In this document: piece by piece, positions 14,553-23,103 of the stretch | Numbering within the stretch: position 1 is the first letter of the stretch | Layout: each line of letters starts with the position of its first letter | Assembly (NCBI GenBank): GCA_028688225.1 | Contig: JAQTYQ010000028.1 | Location: 1-39,195 of the forward strand | DNA: 39,195 nt | From: Opitutaceae bacterium | GTDB taxonomy: Bacteria; Verrucomicrobiota; Verrucomicrobiia; Opitutales; Opitutaceae | Reading direction: 5' to 3' | Notes under the pieces: model-generated | What the model saw: the letters and a program-made list of their open reading frames with translations, nothing else | Database searches by the model: none | Told to the model about the DNA's origin: nothing | Position numbers and translations under genes: made by a program

Positions 14553-16208
14553 CTATTCCAGGATCGCGCCCCGGGCGGCGCTGGTGACGAGGCGGGCATA
14601 ACGAGCCAGCCAGCCACGGGTGAATTTCGGTGCGGGCTTGATCCAGGCCGCCTGGCGTTTCTGCAATTCCGCCGCGTCCACGAGCAGATCGAGTTTTCTC
14701 GCCGGGAGATCGATTCTGATCAGGTCGCCGTCCTTGACCAAGGCGATGGGGCCGCCCTCCGCCGCTTCCGGCGAAACATGCCCGATACTGAGATTGCGGG
14801 TGCCGCCGGAGAAACGGCCATCAGTCACAATCGCGATCTTGTCGCCGAGCCCGCAACCTGCCACCGCGGCGGTGAGAGCGAGCGACTCGCGCATGCCGGG
14901 CCCGCCCTTCGGGCCTTCATTGCGGATGAGGAGGATGTTCTTCGGCACGATCTTGCCGGCGCGCAGGCAGGCCATCGCGGCGTCTTCGTTCTCGAACACC
15001 CGGGCCGTGCCGGTGAATTGGAACATGCCGGGCGCAATCGCGCCCTGCTTGACCACGGCCCCATCGGGCGCCAGCGAGCCTTTCAGCACCGCAATGCCGC
15101 CTTCCTTGGCAAAGGGGTTGGCGAGCGGGCGAATGATCTTTTCGTCACCCGGCAGGGTGGTGGCGATGATCTCTGCGGTCGTCCGCCCGGACACGGTGAC
15201 ACAGTCCTTGTGCAGCAATGGCCCCAGATTCTTCATCACGGCTGGGATGCCGCCGGCGAACTCCAGATCCTCCATTACCGTCTCGCTGGCGGGTTCAAGG
15301 TGTGTGAGCTGCGGCGTTTCGCGGCTCAAGCGGTCGAAGTCGGCGATCGTGATGTCGACCTCGGCGGCGTGCGCGATGGCGGGGATGTGCAGCGTGGTGT
15401 TGGTGGAGCCACCGAGGGCCATGTCCATCCGGATGGCGTTCTCGAGCGAACGCCGCGTGACGATCTCGCGCGTGGTGACGTCCTCGCGGACCAGGCCGAC
15501 GATTCGTTCGCCCGCCATCTGGGCGAGGCGCATCTTCTTCGATGAGCCGGCCAGGGCGGTGGCGGTGCCGGTGAGGCTCAGGCCCATCGCCTCGGTGAGG
15601 CAGGCCATGGTGTTGGCGGTGTAGAGGCCCTGGCAGGAACCCTCGCAGGGGCAGGCTTCGATCTCCATATTCGCCGCCTCGCTCTCGGACATGCGACCGG
15701 CCTGGCAGAGGCCGACCGCCTCGAAGGTGTTGCGCACGAGTGCGAGCTTGCGTCCTTGGTAATGGCCCGAACGCATCGGGCCGGCGGTGACGACGATCGC
15801 GGGGATGTCAAGCCGGCAGGCGGCCATGATCATGCCCGGGGTGATCTTGTCGCAATTGGTCAGCAGCACGAGTCCGTCGAGCTGATGCGCCTGCACGATC
15901 GACTCGATGATGTCGGCGATCAGCTCGCGCGAGGGGAGCGAGAAGTGCATGCCCGAGTGCCCCATGGCGATGCCGTCGCAGATGCCGGGGACGCCGAAGA
16001 TGAAGGGCGCGCCGCCGCCGGCGCAGATGCCCCATTCGATCTTCCGCTCGAGGGCGCGCATGCCGATGTGTCCGGGGATGAGGTCGGTAAAGCTCGAGCA
16101 TACGCCGATGAACGGCTTGCCCATCTGGGCGGGGGTGACGCCCGTCGCATACAACAGGGCGCGGTTCGGCATCCGCTCGATGCCTTGTTTGACTTGGTCG
16201 CTACGCAT
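14553..16208 (-). CDS. ilvD: Dihydroxy-acid dehydratase
   Basis: A 551-residue Fe-S dehydratase (IlvD/Edd family) making the 2-keto acids of valine and isoleucine synthesis. The cluster cysteines are C37 ([14 protein letters not shown]), C119 ([11 protein letters not shown]) and C192 ([12 protein letters not shown]). [15 protein letters not shown] near the C-terminus is the family signature with the catalytic serine. Start at ATG 16208 gives the usual 'R(S/D)xxxKxGIERxPxRALLxA' N-terminus. It lies 182 bp downstream of the second ilvC on the same strand, and the two may be cotranscribed. It converges on hemC, with no obvious terminator in the 218-bp gap between them. Confidence 0.95.
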   Translation of the reverse strand: MRSDQVKQGIERMPNRALLYATGVTPAQMGKPFIGVCSSFTDLIPGHIGMRALERKIEWGICAGGGAPFIFGVPGICDGIAMGHSGMHFSLPSRELIADIIESIVQAHQLDGLVLLTNCDKITPGMIMAACRLDIPAIVVTAGPMRSGHYQGRKLALVRNTFEAVGLCQAGRMSESEAANMEIEACPCEGSCQGLYTANTMACLTEAMGLSLTGTATALAGSSKKMRLAQMAGERIVGLVREDVTTREIVTRRSLENAIRMDMALGGSTNTTLHIPAIAHAAEVDITIADFDRLSRETPQLTHLEPASETVMEDLEFAGGIPAVMKNLGPLLHKDCVTVSGRTTAEIIATTLPGDEKIIRPLANPFAKEGGIAVLKGSLAPDGAVVKQGAIAPGMFQFTGTARVFENEDAAMACLRAGKIVPKNILLIRNEGPKGGPGMRESLALTAAVAGCGLGDKIAIVTDGRFSGGTRNLSIGHVSPEAAEGGPIALVKDGDLIRIDLPARKLDLLVDAAELQKRQAAWIKPAPKFTRGWLARYARLVTSAARGAILE

Positions 16209-16390
16209 AAAGCTAGGACGTTGCGGTGGAGGTGAGGCACGTCGGCGCTCACCGAGCGCTGGTCGCCATCTCCTATCCCTTGCTCCGGGCGATCACCAGA
16301 GGTGATGACGTGCGGGCACGGGCGAAGGATCGGTTTCCGTATTCTCCGGCTGGGCTCGGTGAACTCCGTGATGGGATTCCGGATTCGTTT

Positions 16391-17491
16391 TCAGTTTTCG
16401 CCGCGGCCCTTCACGCCTTTGGTTGCGGCCGAGATTTCCCTGGCTGGGGTCGAGGGACGGAGCGCGCGGGTCGCCTTGCCGGCGAGCCACATCTCGGAAT
16501 GGCCCAAGGCTTTCAGTTCCTTGCCCAGTTCCTCCTGATAGTTGGCGGCTCCGCAGGCTGAGAGGACGCGGGCGGTTTCCTTGCCCGTGGCCACGCGCCG
16601 GTAGAGGACGCGGAAAACCGGCAGCACGGCCTTCTTGAATCTGGGCTTCCAGTCCAGCGCACCCCGCTGCGCGGTGGCCGAGCAGTTCGAATACATCCAG
16701 TCCATGCCGTTTTCTCCCACCAGCCGGATCAGGCTCTCGGTGAGTTCCTCTACCGTTTCGTTGAAGGCTTCGCTGGGGGAGTGGCCGTGTTTGCGCAGCA
16801 CCTCGTATTGGGCCTCCATCACGCCCGCCAACGCACCCATCAGCACGCCGCGCTCGCCCGTCAGGTCGCTGAAGACCTCCTGCTCGAACGTGGTCGGGAA
16901 CAAATACCCTGAACCGATGGCGATGCCCAGCGCCAGACAGCGTTCTCGTGCCCGGCCGGTGTAGTCCTGCTCGACGGCGAAGCTCGAGTTGATGCCGGCG
17001 CCCGAGAGGAAGTTGCGGCGGACGTTGAGGCCGGAGCCTTTCGGGGCGACCATGATCACATCGACGTTCTTCGGGGGAATGACGCCGGTCTGGTTCTTGT
17101 AGGCAATCGAGAAGCCGTGCGAGAAATAGAGCGCCTTGCCGGGCTTGAGGCACTTCTTGATCAGCGGCCAGATCGCGCGCTGGGCGGCGTCGGACACAAG
17201 CATCTGGATGATCGTGCCGCGGCGGGCGGCCTCCTCCATGTCGAACAATGTTTTTCCCGGCACCCAGCCATCTGCCACGGCGCGGTTCCAGTCCTTTTCA
17301 AACTTCCGGGATTGGCCGATGAGGACCTCGAATCCATTGTCTTTCATGTTCAACGCTTGGGCCGGTCCCTGCACTCCGTACCCAATGACCGCGATGACTT
17401 CCTTTTTGAGCACCTTGCGCGCTTTCGCCATCGGGAATTCTTCCCGCGTGACGACTTCTTCCTTCGTACCGCCGAAGTCAATGATTGCCAT
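16391..17491 (-). CDS. ilvC: Ketol-acid reductoisomerase, second divergent copy
   Basis: 366 residues. It begins MAIIDFGGTKEEVVTREEFP, an N-terminal extension typical of the plant/Bacteroidota-like reductoisomerases, followed by VIAVIGYGVQGPAQALNMKD (nucleotide loop about residues 33-52). The cofactor-selecting loop is GQSRKFEKDWNRA, unlike that of the first copy. Metal-site and substrate motifs are present: EVFSDLTGERG, AFNETVEELTESL, and MDWMYSNCSATAQRGALDW. It has all the residues I expect for an active enzyme. It is clearly not a recent duplicate of the 12383-13408 copy. ATG 17491 has an AAGGAG eight bases upstream. Likely first gene of an ilvC-ilvD unit. Confidence 0.93.
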   Translation of the reverse strand: MAIIDFGGTKEEVVTREEFPMAKARKVLKKEVIAVIGYGVQGPAQALNMKDNGFEVLIGQSRKFEKDWNRAVADGWVPGKTLFDMEEAARRGTIIQMLVSDAAQRAIWPLIKKCLKPGKALYFSHGFSIAYKNQTGVIPPKNVDVIMVAPKGSGLNVRRNFLSGAGINSSFAVEQDYTGRARERCLALGIAIGSGYLFPTTFEQEVFSDLTGERGVLMGALAGVMEAQYEVLRKHGHSPSEAFNETVEELTESLIRLVGENGMDWMYSNCSATAQRGALDWKPRFKKAVLPVFRVLYRRVATGKETARVLSACGAANYQEELGKELKALGHSEMWLAGKATRALRPSTPAREISAATKGVKGRGEN

Positions 17492-17499
17492 GTCCTCGT

Positions 17500-17505
17500 C
17501 TCCTT
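17500..17505 (-). promoter_or_regulatory. Ribosome-binding site of the second ilvC
   Basis: AAGGAG on the minus strand, eight bases before the ATG at 17491. This is one of the few canonical Shine-Dalgarno sequences in the window and fixes the start. Confidence 0.7.
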
Positions 17506-17843
17506 TTTCTGGTTGCTGATTGGTGGTGGATGTCTGCTGACGCTGACGAAAATCTGAATGGAATGGAAAGGGTGTGGATGCTGGAATCCGACGGGCCGGA
17601 TCAAGCCGGAAAAATACGCCACGAGGTTGGCTCCCGATGTTTCAAATGCGAGGAAAAATATCCTCCCGCCTTCCCTGTTGGCGCCAGGAAACATACCTGG
17701 CGCCGGCACCGGGTTTCGGCGCCATCCGCACCGGGAGGCCGGCTTTTCCCATGGAAAAGTCGGCCCGCGCAGCCGGCAATGAACGGCCACGGCCGACAGT
17801 TGCCGTGGCGCGGTTTCTGCAAAACCTTGGGACGAACTGATCG
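17506..17843. promoter_or_regulatory. Divergent leader region with hairpins
   Basis: There is no gene between the second ilvC and the small membrane protein. Two hairpins stand out: GGCGCCAGG (17680-17688) with CCTGGCGCC (17696-17704), a perfect 9-bp stem with a 7-nt loop; and CTTTTCC (17743-17749) with GGAAAAG (17753-17759). On the minus strand they lie 190-270 bp upstream of ilvC and could be part of its leader or promoter. I could not find a leader peptide rich in branched-chain codons. Confidence 0.4.
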
Positions 17844-18125
17844 ATGAAAAGCAGATGGATTCTTGCAGGAATTTTCGGACTGGCGGGCCTCAGCGCCGCG
17901 GGCATGACTTTCCTCACCTGGTCCGTGCCGGACACCGGCCGCTGGATGTTTGCCGCGTTTGCCGCACTGTTCGTGGTCCTGGCCTGGACTGCCGCCCGGC
18001 CACCGAAACCGGCGGAGCCTCCGACCACCCGGTTCGTGCCGGCGTGGTTCTTCGACGGGGCCATTCTCGTGACGGCGATTCTGATCCTCGTCGTTATCGC
18101 GTCCTGCATCTTTGGCCGGAAGTGA
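17844..18125 (+). CDS. Small three-helix membrane protein of unknown function
   Basis: 93 residues. Hydrophobic segments lie at about 4-26 (WILAGIFGLAGLSAAGMTFL), 33-51 and 66-88 (ILVTAILILVVIASCIF), so three inner-membrane helices are likely. A proline-rich connector (PPKPAEPPTTR) separates the second and third. I recognise no family. Start ATG 17844 follows 'TGATCG' with no Shine-Dalgarno. It converges with the ferredoxin reductase gene 26 bp downstream and is divergent from the second ilvC. The hydrophobic pattern and frame length argue for a real gene, but there is no functional clue. Confidence 0.6.
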   Translation: MKSRWILAGIFGLAGLSAAGMTFLTWSVPDTGRWMFAAFAALFVVLAWTAARPPKPAEPPTTRFVPAWFFDGAILVTAILILVVIASCIFGRK

Positions 18126-18151
18126 TCCGGCCGGCGCGGTGCGGGAACGGG

Positions 18152-18970
18152 CTACCAGTACTCTTCCACGTGAATGGTGCCAGGCTCCCTGCCGTGGTCG
18201 GACTTGAAACCGCGGGGCGCCAGCAGCTCCTTCACGATCCGGATCATCTCCGGATTGCCGCAGAGAAAAATGTCGGCCTGCGCCGGGTCGAGCGGCACGC
18301 CGCTGAGCGTTTCAATGATGCCCTTTTCGAGCAGGGTCTGGATCCGGCCGGAGTGGCCGCGGAAATGCGGATCCTCGTCGGGGCGGGTGATGGAGGGGAT
18401 GTAGGTGAAGTTGTCCCGGATGCGGGCCAGGCTTTCCAGCTCGCCGCGGTAGCCGAGATCCCAGCTGTACCGGGCGCCGTGCAGGACGACGAAGGACCGC
18501 CGGGTGTCGTGCACGAGCATGGTGCGGAGCATCGACATATAGGGCGCGAGGCCGGTGCCGGTGGCGATCAGGATCACCGCCTTGCCCGGGGCGACGCGAT
18601 CGAGGGTGAACAGGCCCGTGGCCTTGGGTCCGAGAAACAGCCGGCCGCCGTAGGGCAGGGCGAACAAACGCGGGGTGAGCTGGCCGCTCGTGATCAGGGT
18701 GACGTAGAACTCAACGTAGTGTTTTTCGACGCTGGAGGAGGCGATGCTGTAGGCGCGGCGGATCAGCTTGTCCGGCTCGGCCGGCGGCTCCTCGTCATCC
18801 GCCTCCGGCACCCGGGGCTCGCGCCCGAGCAGGCCCAGGACGGCAAACTGTCCCGGCTTGAATTCGAAGAGGGGGGAGGCGGGCTGGACGCGCATGATCT
18901 GCAGCTGCGGGTTGAGTTCCTCGCGGCCGACCAGGACGGCGTTGTAGCTGCTCGTATCCGGTGTGCTCAT
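18152..18970 (-). CDS. fpr: Ferredoxin/flavodoxin-NADP+ reductase
   Basis: A 272-residue FAD enzyme of the plant-type ferredoxin reductase fold. RRAYSIASS (71-79) binds FAD, GTGLAPYMSML (138-148) binds NADP+, and IFLCGNPEMI is the later nucleotide block. It ends HVEEYW, like the bacterial Fpr subclass where a C-terminal aromatic stacks near the flavin. An acidic insert (EADDEEPPAEPD, 56-67) precedes the FAD motif and is unusual. The enzyme passes electrons between NADPH and ferredoxin or flavodoxin, for example to sulphite reductase (siroheme) or Fe-S assembly. ATG 18970; divergent from cobA-hemD. Confidence 0.92.
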   Translation of the reverse strand: MSTPDTSSYNAVLVGREELNPQLQIMRVQPASPLFEFKPGQFAVLGLLGREPRVPEADDEEPPAEPDKLIRRAYSIASSSVEKHYVEFYVTLITSGQLTPRLFALPYGGRLFLGPKATGLFTLDRVAPGKAVILIATGTGLAPYMSMLRTMLVHDTRRSFVVLHGARYSWDLGYRGELESLARIRDNFTYIPSITRPDEDPHFRGHSGRIQTLLEKGIIETLSGVPLDPAQADIFLCGNPEMIRIVKELLAPRGFKSDHGREPGTIHVEEYW

Positions 18971-19239
18971 ATTGGTGGTTTTCAGCCTGCGCCGTCTGAC
19001 CGATCGTCCTGCCGGGCGCCGGCCCGATGGCGGCGAAGGCGTCGATGACGACCCGGCGGGCGGACATCCATGCGGCGAAAGGTTGAGCAGTTTTGCGGAT
19101 TTGGCCAGTCAGACTTGACCGCACCGGGACGGAGCGATTGCCGGCGGCCTTCGCGCGTGGCGCCAAAAGAACTTTGCATGCCGGCAGCCCGGTTGACTTA
19201 ATCCCCGTTTCGCGTTTCCACGCACTCAATCCATCCTCA

Positions 19240-20769
19240 ATGACCAAGGGTACCGTCTATCTTGTCGGTGCGGGGCCGGGCGACCTCGGCCTCGTGACCC
19301 TCCGCGCGAAGGAGCTCATCGCCTCCGCCGATGTGGTCGTCTACGACTACCTCGTCCACGCCGACATGCTGGCGTGGTGCCGGCCGGACTGCGAAAAGAT
19401 CTACGCCGGCAAGCAGCCGCATCTGCATACGCTGCCGCAGGAGGAGATCGAGGCGCTGCTGGTGGCCCGGGCGAAGGCCGGCCGGCGCGTGGTGCGCCTC
19501 AAGGGCGGCGATCCGTTTGTCTTCGGCCGGGGCGGCGAGGAAGCACGCCGCCTCGCCGCCGCCGGCATTCCTTTTGAGGTGGTGCCGGGCATCACCGCCG
19601 CCCTGGCCGCGGGCGCCTATGCCGGGATTCCGCTGACGCACCGCAATACCTGTTCCTCCCTCATCTTTCTGACCGGCCATGAGGACCCGGAGAAGCACAC
19701 CCTGGCGATCGACTGGCGCCAGTACGGCGCCCTGACCGGTGCGACGCTGGCCATCTATATGGGCATGGGCCACCTGCGGCAGATCCTTGCCGAGCTTATG
19801 GCGGGTGGGCTGGCGCCGGACACCCCCGCCGCCGTCGTGCAATGGGCTTCGCTCGGGCGCCAGCGCAGCGTGACCGGCACCGCGGCCACTCTTGCCGGGC
19901 TCGTCGAGGCGCGGAAACTTGGCGCGCCCGCCATCGTTCTGGTCGGCGAGGTCGTGCGCCGACACGAGGCGATCGACTGGTTCGAGCAACTGCCGCTGTT
20001 CGGCCGCCGGATCGTCGTCACCCGGGCCCGGGATCAGGCCGGCGAATTGCGGCGCAAGCTCGAGGATCTCGGCGCCGAGGTGCTGGAGCTGCCGCTCGTC
20101 GACATCCGTCCGGTCGTGGACCGCGAAACGACGGTCGATGTCTTGGCTGCGATGGGGAGCTACGACTGGCTGGTGTTCACCAGCGCCAACGGGGTCCGGC
20201 ACTTTTTCGACCTGTTCTTCAAGGCTTTTCCGGATCTCCGCGCCCTCGGCGCGATGCGCATCGCGTGCGTCGGCGAAGCCACGGCCCGGGCCGTGCGCAC
20301 CCTGCACCTGGAGGCCGAGGTCTGCCCGCCGGCCGCCACCGCCGAGGCGCTGGCCGACGCCCTGATCGCCACCGGCAGCCTCGACCACAGCCGGATGCTG
20401 GTCGTCACCGGCAACCTCAACCGCGACACCCTGGTGAAAAAGCTCGAGGCGGCGCGGGCCATCGTCGACCGCATCCAGGTCTACGAAAACGTGCGGGCCG
20501 ACCTCGCCGGAAACCCTGCGGCGGAGGAATTCCGGCAGCACGGCGCGGATGCGCTGCTCTTTGCCAGTTCCTCGGCGGTGCAGTCGTTCGCCGCGCAGGC
20601 CGCGGCGCTGCAACTGGCCCCGGAGGCCATAAAGCCATTGGCCGGCAGCATCGGCCCCATCACCAGCGAGGCCATGCGCAAGGCGGGAGTGCCGGTGGAC
20701 TTCGAGGCCGGGGCGGCGACGCTGGACAGGTTCATCGCGGTGCTAATCGAGAAACTCGCCGGCGGATAG
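19240..20769 (+). CDS. cobA-hemD: Fused uroporphyrinogen-III C-methyltransferase / uroporphyrinogen-III synthase
   Basis: 509 residues, two enzymes in one chain. Residues 1-250 are SUMT/CobA: VYLVGAGPGDLGLVTLRAKE (6-25), VVRLKGGDPFVFGRGGEE (84-101) and VVPGITAALAAGAYAGIPLTH match the SAM-dependent methylase. From about 255 (RIVVTRARDQAGELRRKL) begins HemD, with FTSANGVRHFF, IACVGEATARAV and LLFASSSAVQSF. HemD cyclises hydroxymethylbilane to uroporphyrinogen III, and CobA methylates it to precorrin-2, the precursor of siroheme and B12. Fusions of this order are known in several phyla. ATG 19240 is chosen because CobA begins there; the open upstream frame is not conserved. Confidence 0.95.
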   Translation: MTKGTVYLVGAGPGDLGLVTLRAKELIASADVVVYDYLVHADMLAWCRPDCEKIYAGKQPHLHTLPQEEIEALLVARAKAGRRVVRLKGGDPFVFGRGGEEARRLAAAGIPFEVVPGITAALAAGAYAGIPLTHRNTCSSLIFLTGHEDPEKHTLAIDWRQYGALTGATLAIYMGMGHLRQILAELMAGGLAPDTPAAVVQWASLGRQRSVTGTAATLAGLVEARKLGAPAIVLVGEVVRRHEAIDWFEQLPLFGRRIVVTRARDQAGELRRKLEDLGAEVLELPLVDIRPVVDRETTVDVLAAMGSYDWLVFTSANGVRHFFDLFFKAFPDLRALGAMRIACVGEATARAVRTLHLEAEVCPPAATAEALADALIATGSLDHSRMLVVTGNLNRDTLVKKLEAARAIVDRIQVYENVRADLAGNPAAEEFRQHGADALLFASSSAVQSFAAQAAALQLAPEAIKPLAGSIGPITSEAMRKAGVPVDFEAGAATLDRFIAVLIEKLAGG

Positions 20770-20784
20770 CCGGGAATGTCTCAT

Positions 20785-20942
20785 GGAGACGCGACACCCC
20801 GTCGCGTGCGGCGACAAATCCGGATCCGAATTCCTGGGCCCCGCGCAACGGACGCAAATCCGCCAGGATTGGAGCGTTTGATACCCATCGCTCGCGTGCC
20901 GTCCTTGGCGGACTTGCGTGAAGGGACTCGTCTCCGGATTTG
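20785..20942. repeat. Nested inverted-repeat element in the trpF leader
   Basis: Three layers are visible. A REP-like hairpin: ACGCGAC (20789-20795) with GTCGCGT (20801-20807), 5-nt loop. An outer stem: CAAATCCGGA (20815-20824) with TCCGGATTTG (20933-20942), perfect. An inner stem: ACGCAAATCCGCCA (20852-20865) with TGGCGGACTTGCGT (20906-20919), one mismatch, enclosing a small GAGCG/CGCTC hairpin. It ends about 110 bp before the trpF ATG. It could be a structured leader RNA or a MITE-like palindromic insertion. Confidence 0.6.
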
Positions 20943-21054
20943 ATTGCGGCTCCGCCGCGCTGTGCCTTTTGCGGCAAAAAGAGCCTGCATCGCCCTGGGC
21001 CGGCTTCTGACATCCGTGATTGCGGCGGTGCCGAGCCCGGTTATCCGTGTTTTC

Positions 21055-21711
21055 ATGATCAACGGCATCCGGCTGAAAGTCTGTGGGCTCACGTCGCTGG
21101 TCGATGCGGAGATGGCCGACCGCGGCGGGGCGGATTACCTCGGTTTCGTGCTGCATGCGCCATCGCCGCGACATGTGACCCTGGCAGGATTTCGCGCCCT
21201 GCTGCCGCGCCTGCCGGATCGCAAGAAGGTGGCCGTGGTCGTGGAGCCTTCCGTCGCCGAGCTGGCGGAGATGGCGGCGGCGGGATTCGATTTCCTGCAG
21301 GTGCATTTCCCGCACGATCTTTTCCCGGCCACCGTGGCCGCCTGGGCCGGCGCAGCCGGACCCGGCCGGCTCTGGCTGGCGCCCAGGCTCCCGCCCGGAG
21401 CCGATGTGCCCCCGGAGCTGCTGCCGCTGGCGAAGACCTTCCTGTTCGACGCCTTTCATGCGGACAAGTTCGGTGGAACGGGGCGAGCCGCGGATTGGAC
21501 GAAATTCCGCCGTCACCGCGAGGCCCACCCGGAAAAAACATGGATTCTCGCCGGCGGATTGAATCCGGAAAATATCGATGTCGCATTGCAGGCGACGGGC
21601 GCCCGTCTGGTCGATGTGAACAGCGGGGTCGAGGCCTCGCCGGGAGTGAAGGACCAGGCCCGGCTGACGGCCTTTGTGGCGCAGCTCGCCGGCATCCGGA
21701 TCGCGGGCTGA
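21055..21711 (+). CDS. trpF: Phosphoribosylanthranilate isomerase
   Basis: A 218-residue TIM-barrel enzyme that isomerises phosphoribosylanthranilate to CdRP in tryptophan synthesis. The catalytic cysteine is in RLKVCGLTS near the N-terminus and the catalytic aspartate in FLFDAFHADKFGGTG. Phosphate-binding loops are ILAGGLNPEN and VDVNSGVEASPGVKD. The equivalent of the usual 'GFIFxxxSPR' reads GFVLHAPSPR. ATG 21055 is chosen because the family starts three to five residues before KVCG; the frame is open further upstream but not conserved. No other trp gene is in the window. It follows the CobA-HemD gene by 285 bp containing the nested repeat. Confidence 0.93.
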   Translation: MINGIRLKVCGLTSLVDAEMADRGGADYLGFVLHAPSPRHVTLAGFRALLPRLPDRKKVAVVVEPSVAELAEMAAAGFDFLQVHFPHDLFPATVAAWAGAAGPGRLWLAPRLPPGADVPPELLPLAKTFLFDAFHADKFGGTGRAADWTKFRRHREAHPEKTWILAGGLNPENIDVALQATGARLVDVNSGVEASPGVKDQARLTAFVAQLAGIRIAG

Positions 21712-21747
21712 GTGCACGAGCCCCTGTGGGGTGGCATGGGGAGTATC

Positions 21748-21785
21748 TGCCAGATTGATGATCCGATCGGATCATCAATCTGGCA
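21748..21785. repeat. Perfect 38-bp palindrome
   Basis: The left arm TGCCAGATTGATGATCC (21748-21764) is followed by GATC and the exact reverse complement (21769-21785), so all 38 bases are self-complementary with no spacer. It starts 36 bp after the trpF stop. No T-tract follows. It is locally AT-richer than its surroundings. Confidence 0.9.
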
Positions 21786-21968
21786 AAGACAGGCCGTGCA
21801 AACTTCCTGCGGCCTGGGCATCATAGTCAGACGCGGCAGGAGGCCATCACTGGACGACGGGCGCTCATGCCGGGCGCAGATCGGTCCTGGTGATGGGCAG
21901 CGTGCGGAGGCGTTTGCCGGTGGCGGCGAGGAAGGCTAGCAGCGCCTGAATCGTGAAGCTGGCTCCGG

Positions 21969-22067
21969 CTGGCGTTGGTTGCAGCCGGGTCGCCTTGGTC
22001 CGGCGAAGCGCGAAGCGAAGACGGCCGATCCCGGATGACCGGCCTCACCGGGGCCGGCGACAAAGGC
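21969..22067 (+). repeat. Dispersed ~100-bp repeat, copy A
   Basis: Shares GCGTTGGTTG-AGCCGGG at its start, and GGATGACCGG-CTC then GGCCGGCGACA-AGGCC at its end, with copies at 29536-29648 (inverted) and 32033-32142. The middle differs: here it holds a GGCGAAGCGCGAAGCGAAGACGG stretch (quoted in parts: GGCGAAGCGCG, AAGCGAAGACGG). It ends 100 bp before tRNA-Arg. Confidence 0.65.
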
Positions 22068-22167
22068 CACTCCGATAAATGCAGGGCGGGTCTCTGATTG
22101 GCGGCGCAGACCGGCCTTGACCGCCGCCCGCCTTTGCGGTTCGCCTGAAGCGCTGACAGTCGTCACC

Positions 22168-22243
22168 GGGGCGGTAGCTCAATGGATAGAGCATCGGTCT
22201 TCGAAACCGAGGGTTGCGGGTTCGACCCCCGCCCGCCCCGCCA
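22168..22243 (+). tRNA. tRNA-Arg (anticodon TCG)
   Basis: Acceptor GGGGCGG (22168-22174) pairs with CCGCCCC (22233-22239), then G and CCA (22241-22243). Anticodon stem TCGGT/ACCGA around loop CTTCGAA gives TCG, reading CGA codons. T-arm GCGGG-TTCGACC-CCCGC is perfect. Having TCG rather than an inosine-type ACG anticodon is a notable choice, though an ACG tRNA may exist elsewhere. Confidence 0.95.
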
Positions 22244-22270
22244 TGCTCGCTCTAGCGAGCTTCGCATGGC
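22240..22270 (+). terminator. Hairpin directly after tRNA-Arg
   Basis: GCCATGC (22240-22246) pairs with GCATGGC (22264-22270), and inside it TCGC (22247-22250) with GCGA (22255-22258) extends the stem with a bulge. The outer stem includes the CCA of the tRNA itself. No T-tract. Confidence 0.55.
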
Positions 22271-22431
22271 ACGGTCATCCTTTGCAGAAAGCTTTTACTA
22301 AAAATCCGGCTCAGCGCCTGAACGAGCACAGTAACAGCAAGATTCCCCGGTCGATGAGGGAGTCATTCGCCAGCCCTTCGCTCGCGCGGGCGACACGTGC
22401 GCCCGAGGATTATCGACCGCTGGCCAGCAGC

Positions 22432-22896
22432 TCAGGCGCCGTGGACTTCGTGTAGGATTTCCGCGAACCACTCCAGACGGGTTCGCGCTTGGGCGTTTCG
22501 CGCGCCCAGGAACTGCAATCTGGCCAGTGCGGCGGCCGTGGCGGCCGGCAGGAGAGGCTTTTCCGCCCGGGCAGGCCGGGCCGGTGCCCGGCCACCATCA
22601 CGGACGCTTTCGACCCGGATCTCGCTCTGGAGTACCTCCGGCAGCAGGTCGAGCAGGTAGGCGCGGATCAATTCACTGCGCTCGGCTTCCGTGCGCGCGA
22701 CCGTCCTGGCCAGTGCCGCCAGATGATCGGGGCGGATCGTGCGGTATTTGCCGTGCAGGTAGTTGTTGACCCGGCTGACGGCGATGTCGGTCGCATCGGC
22801 GAGCTGGACCTGATTGATATGGTTTTTCTCCATCAGGAGCAGCAACGCGCCTGAGAAATATTGGGTGCGGGGCGGTCGGATTCTTTTCTTGGTCAT
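22432..22896 (-). CDS. Small XRE-type helix-turn-helix protein
   Basis: A 154-residue soluble protein. Residues ~14-60 read as an XRE/Cro-type DNA-binding domain: ALLLLMEKNHINQVQLADAT then DIAVSRVNNYLHGKYRTIRP, where the second helix pair fits turn and recognition helix. The rest (LAALARTVARTEAERSELIR...) is helical and may dimerise. It may be a regulator or an addiction-module antidote, but no toxin gene is next to it. ATG 22896 is chosen because the frame upstream is not conserved in character. The neighbouring minus-strand secreted-protein gene is upstream by about 208 bp. Confidence 0.75.
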   Translation of the reverse strand: MTKKRIRPPRTQYFSGALLLLMEKNHINQVQLADATDIAVSRVNNYLHGKYRTIRPDHLAALARTVARTEAERSELIRAYLLDLLPEVLQSEIRVESVRDGGRAPARPARAEKPLLPAATAAALARLQFLGARNAQARTRLEWFAEILHEVHGA

Positions 22897-23103
22897 GGCG
22901 AGAGCAGGGTATTCGGGTGCCGTCAAACGAGCAGCATGGGGCGCCGGTTGAAGATAGCCAAGAAAGAAGCGACGCTTGAGAAAAGCAAATTCGGCGACCG
23001 ATCTTGAGCCCGCGCCCTCTATTCCGCTCAAGGAAGGCAGCGGAAGCGATAGCCAATCCGATGACCAGTTTTCGCAGCCGGTGCGGTCGCGGCTACCCTG
23101 GCC

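Noticed and set aside
17506..17843. Attenuator or T-box ahead of the second ilvC
   Set aside because: Hairpins exist, but I found no leader peptide rich in Leu/Val/Ile codons, no T-box sequence and no terminator T-run close to the start.
21748..21785. Reading the 38-bp palindrome as the trpF terminator
   Set aside because: A perfect no-loop palindrome without a T-tract is a poor intrinsic terminator, so I listed it only as a repeat.
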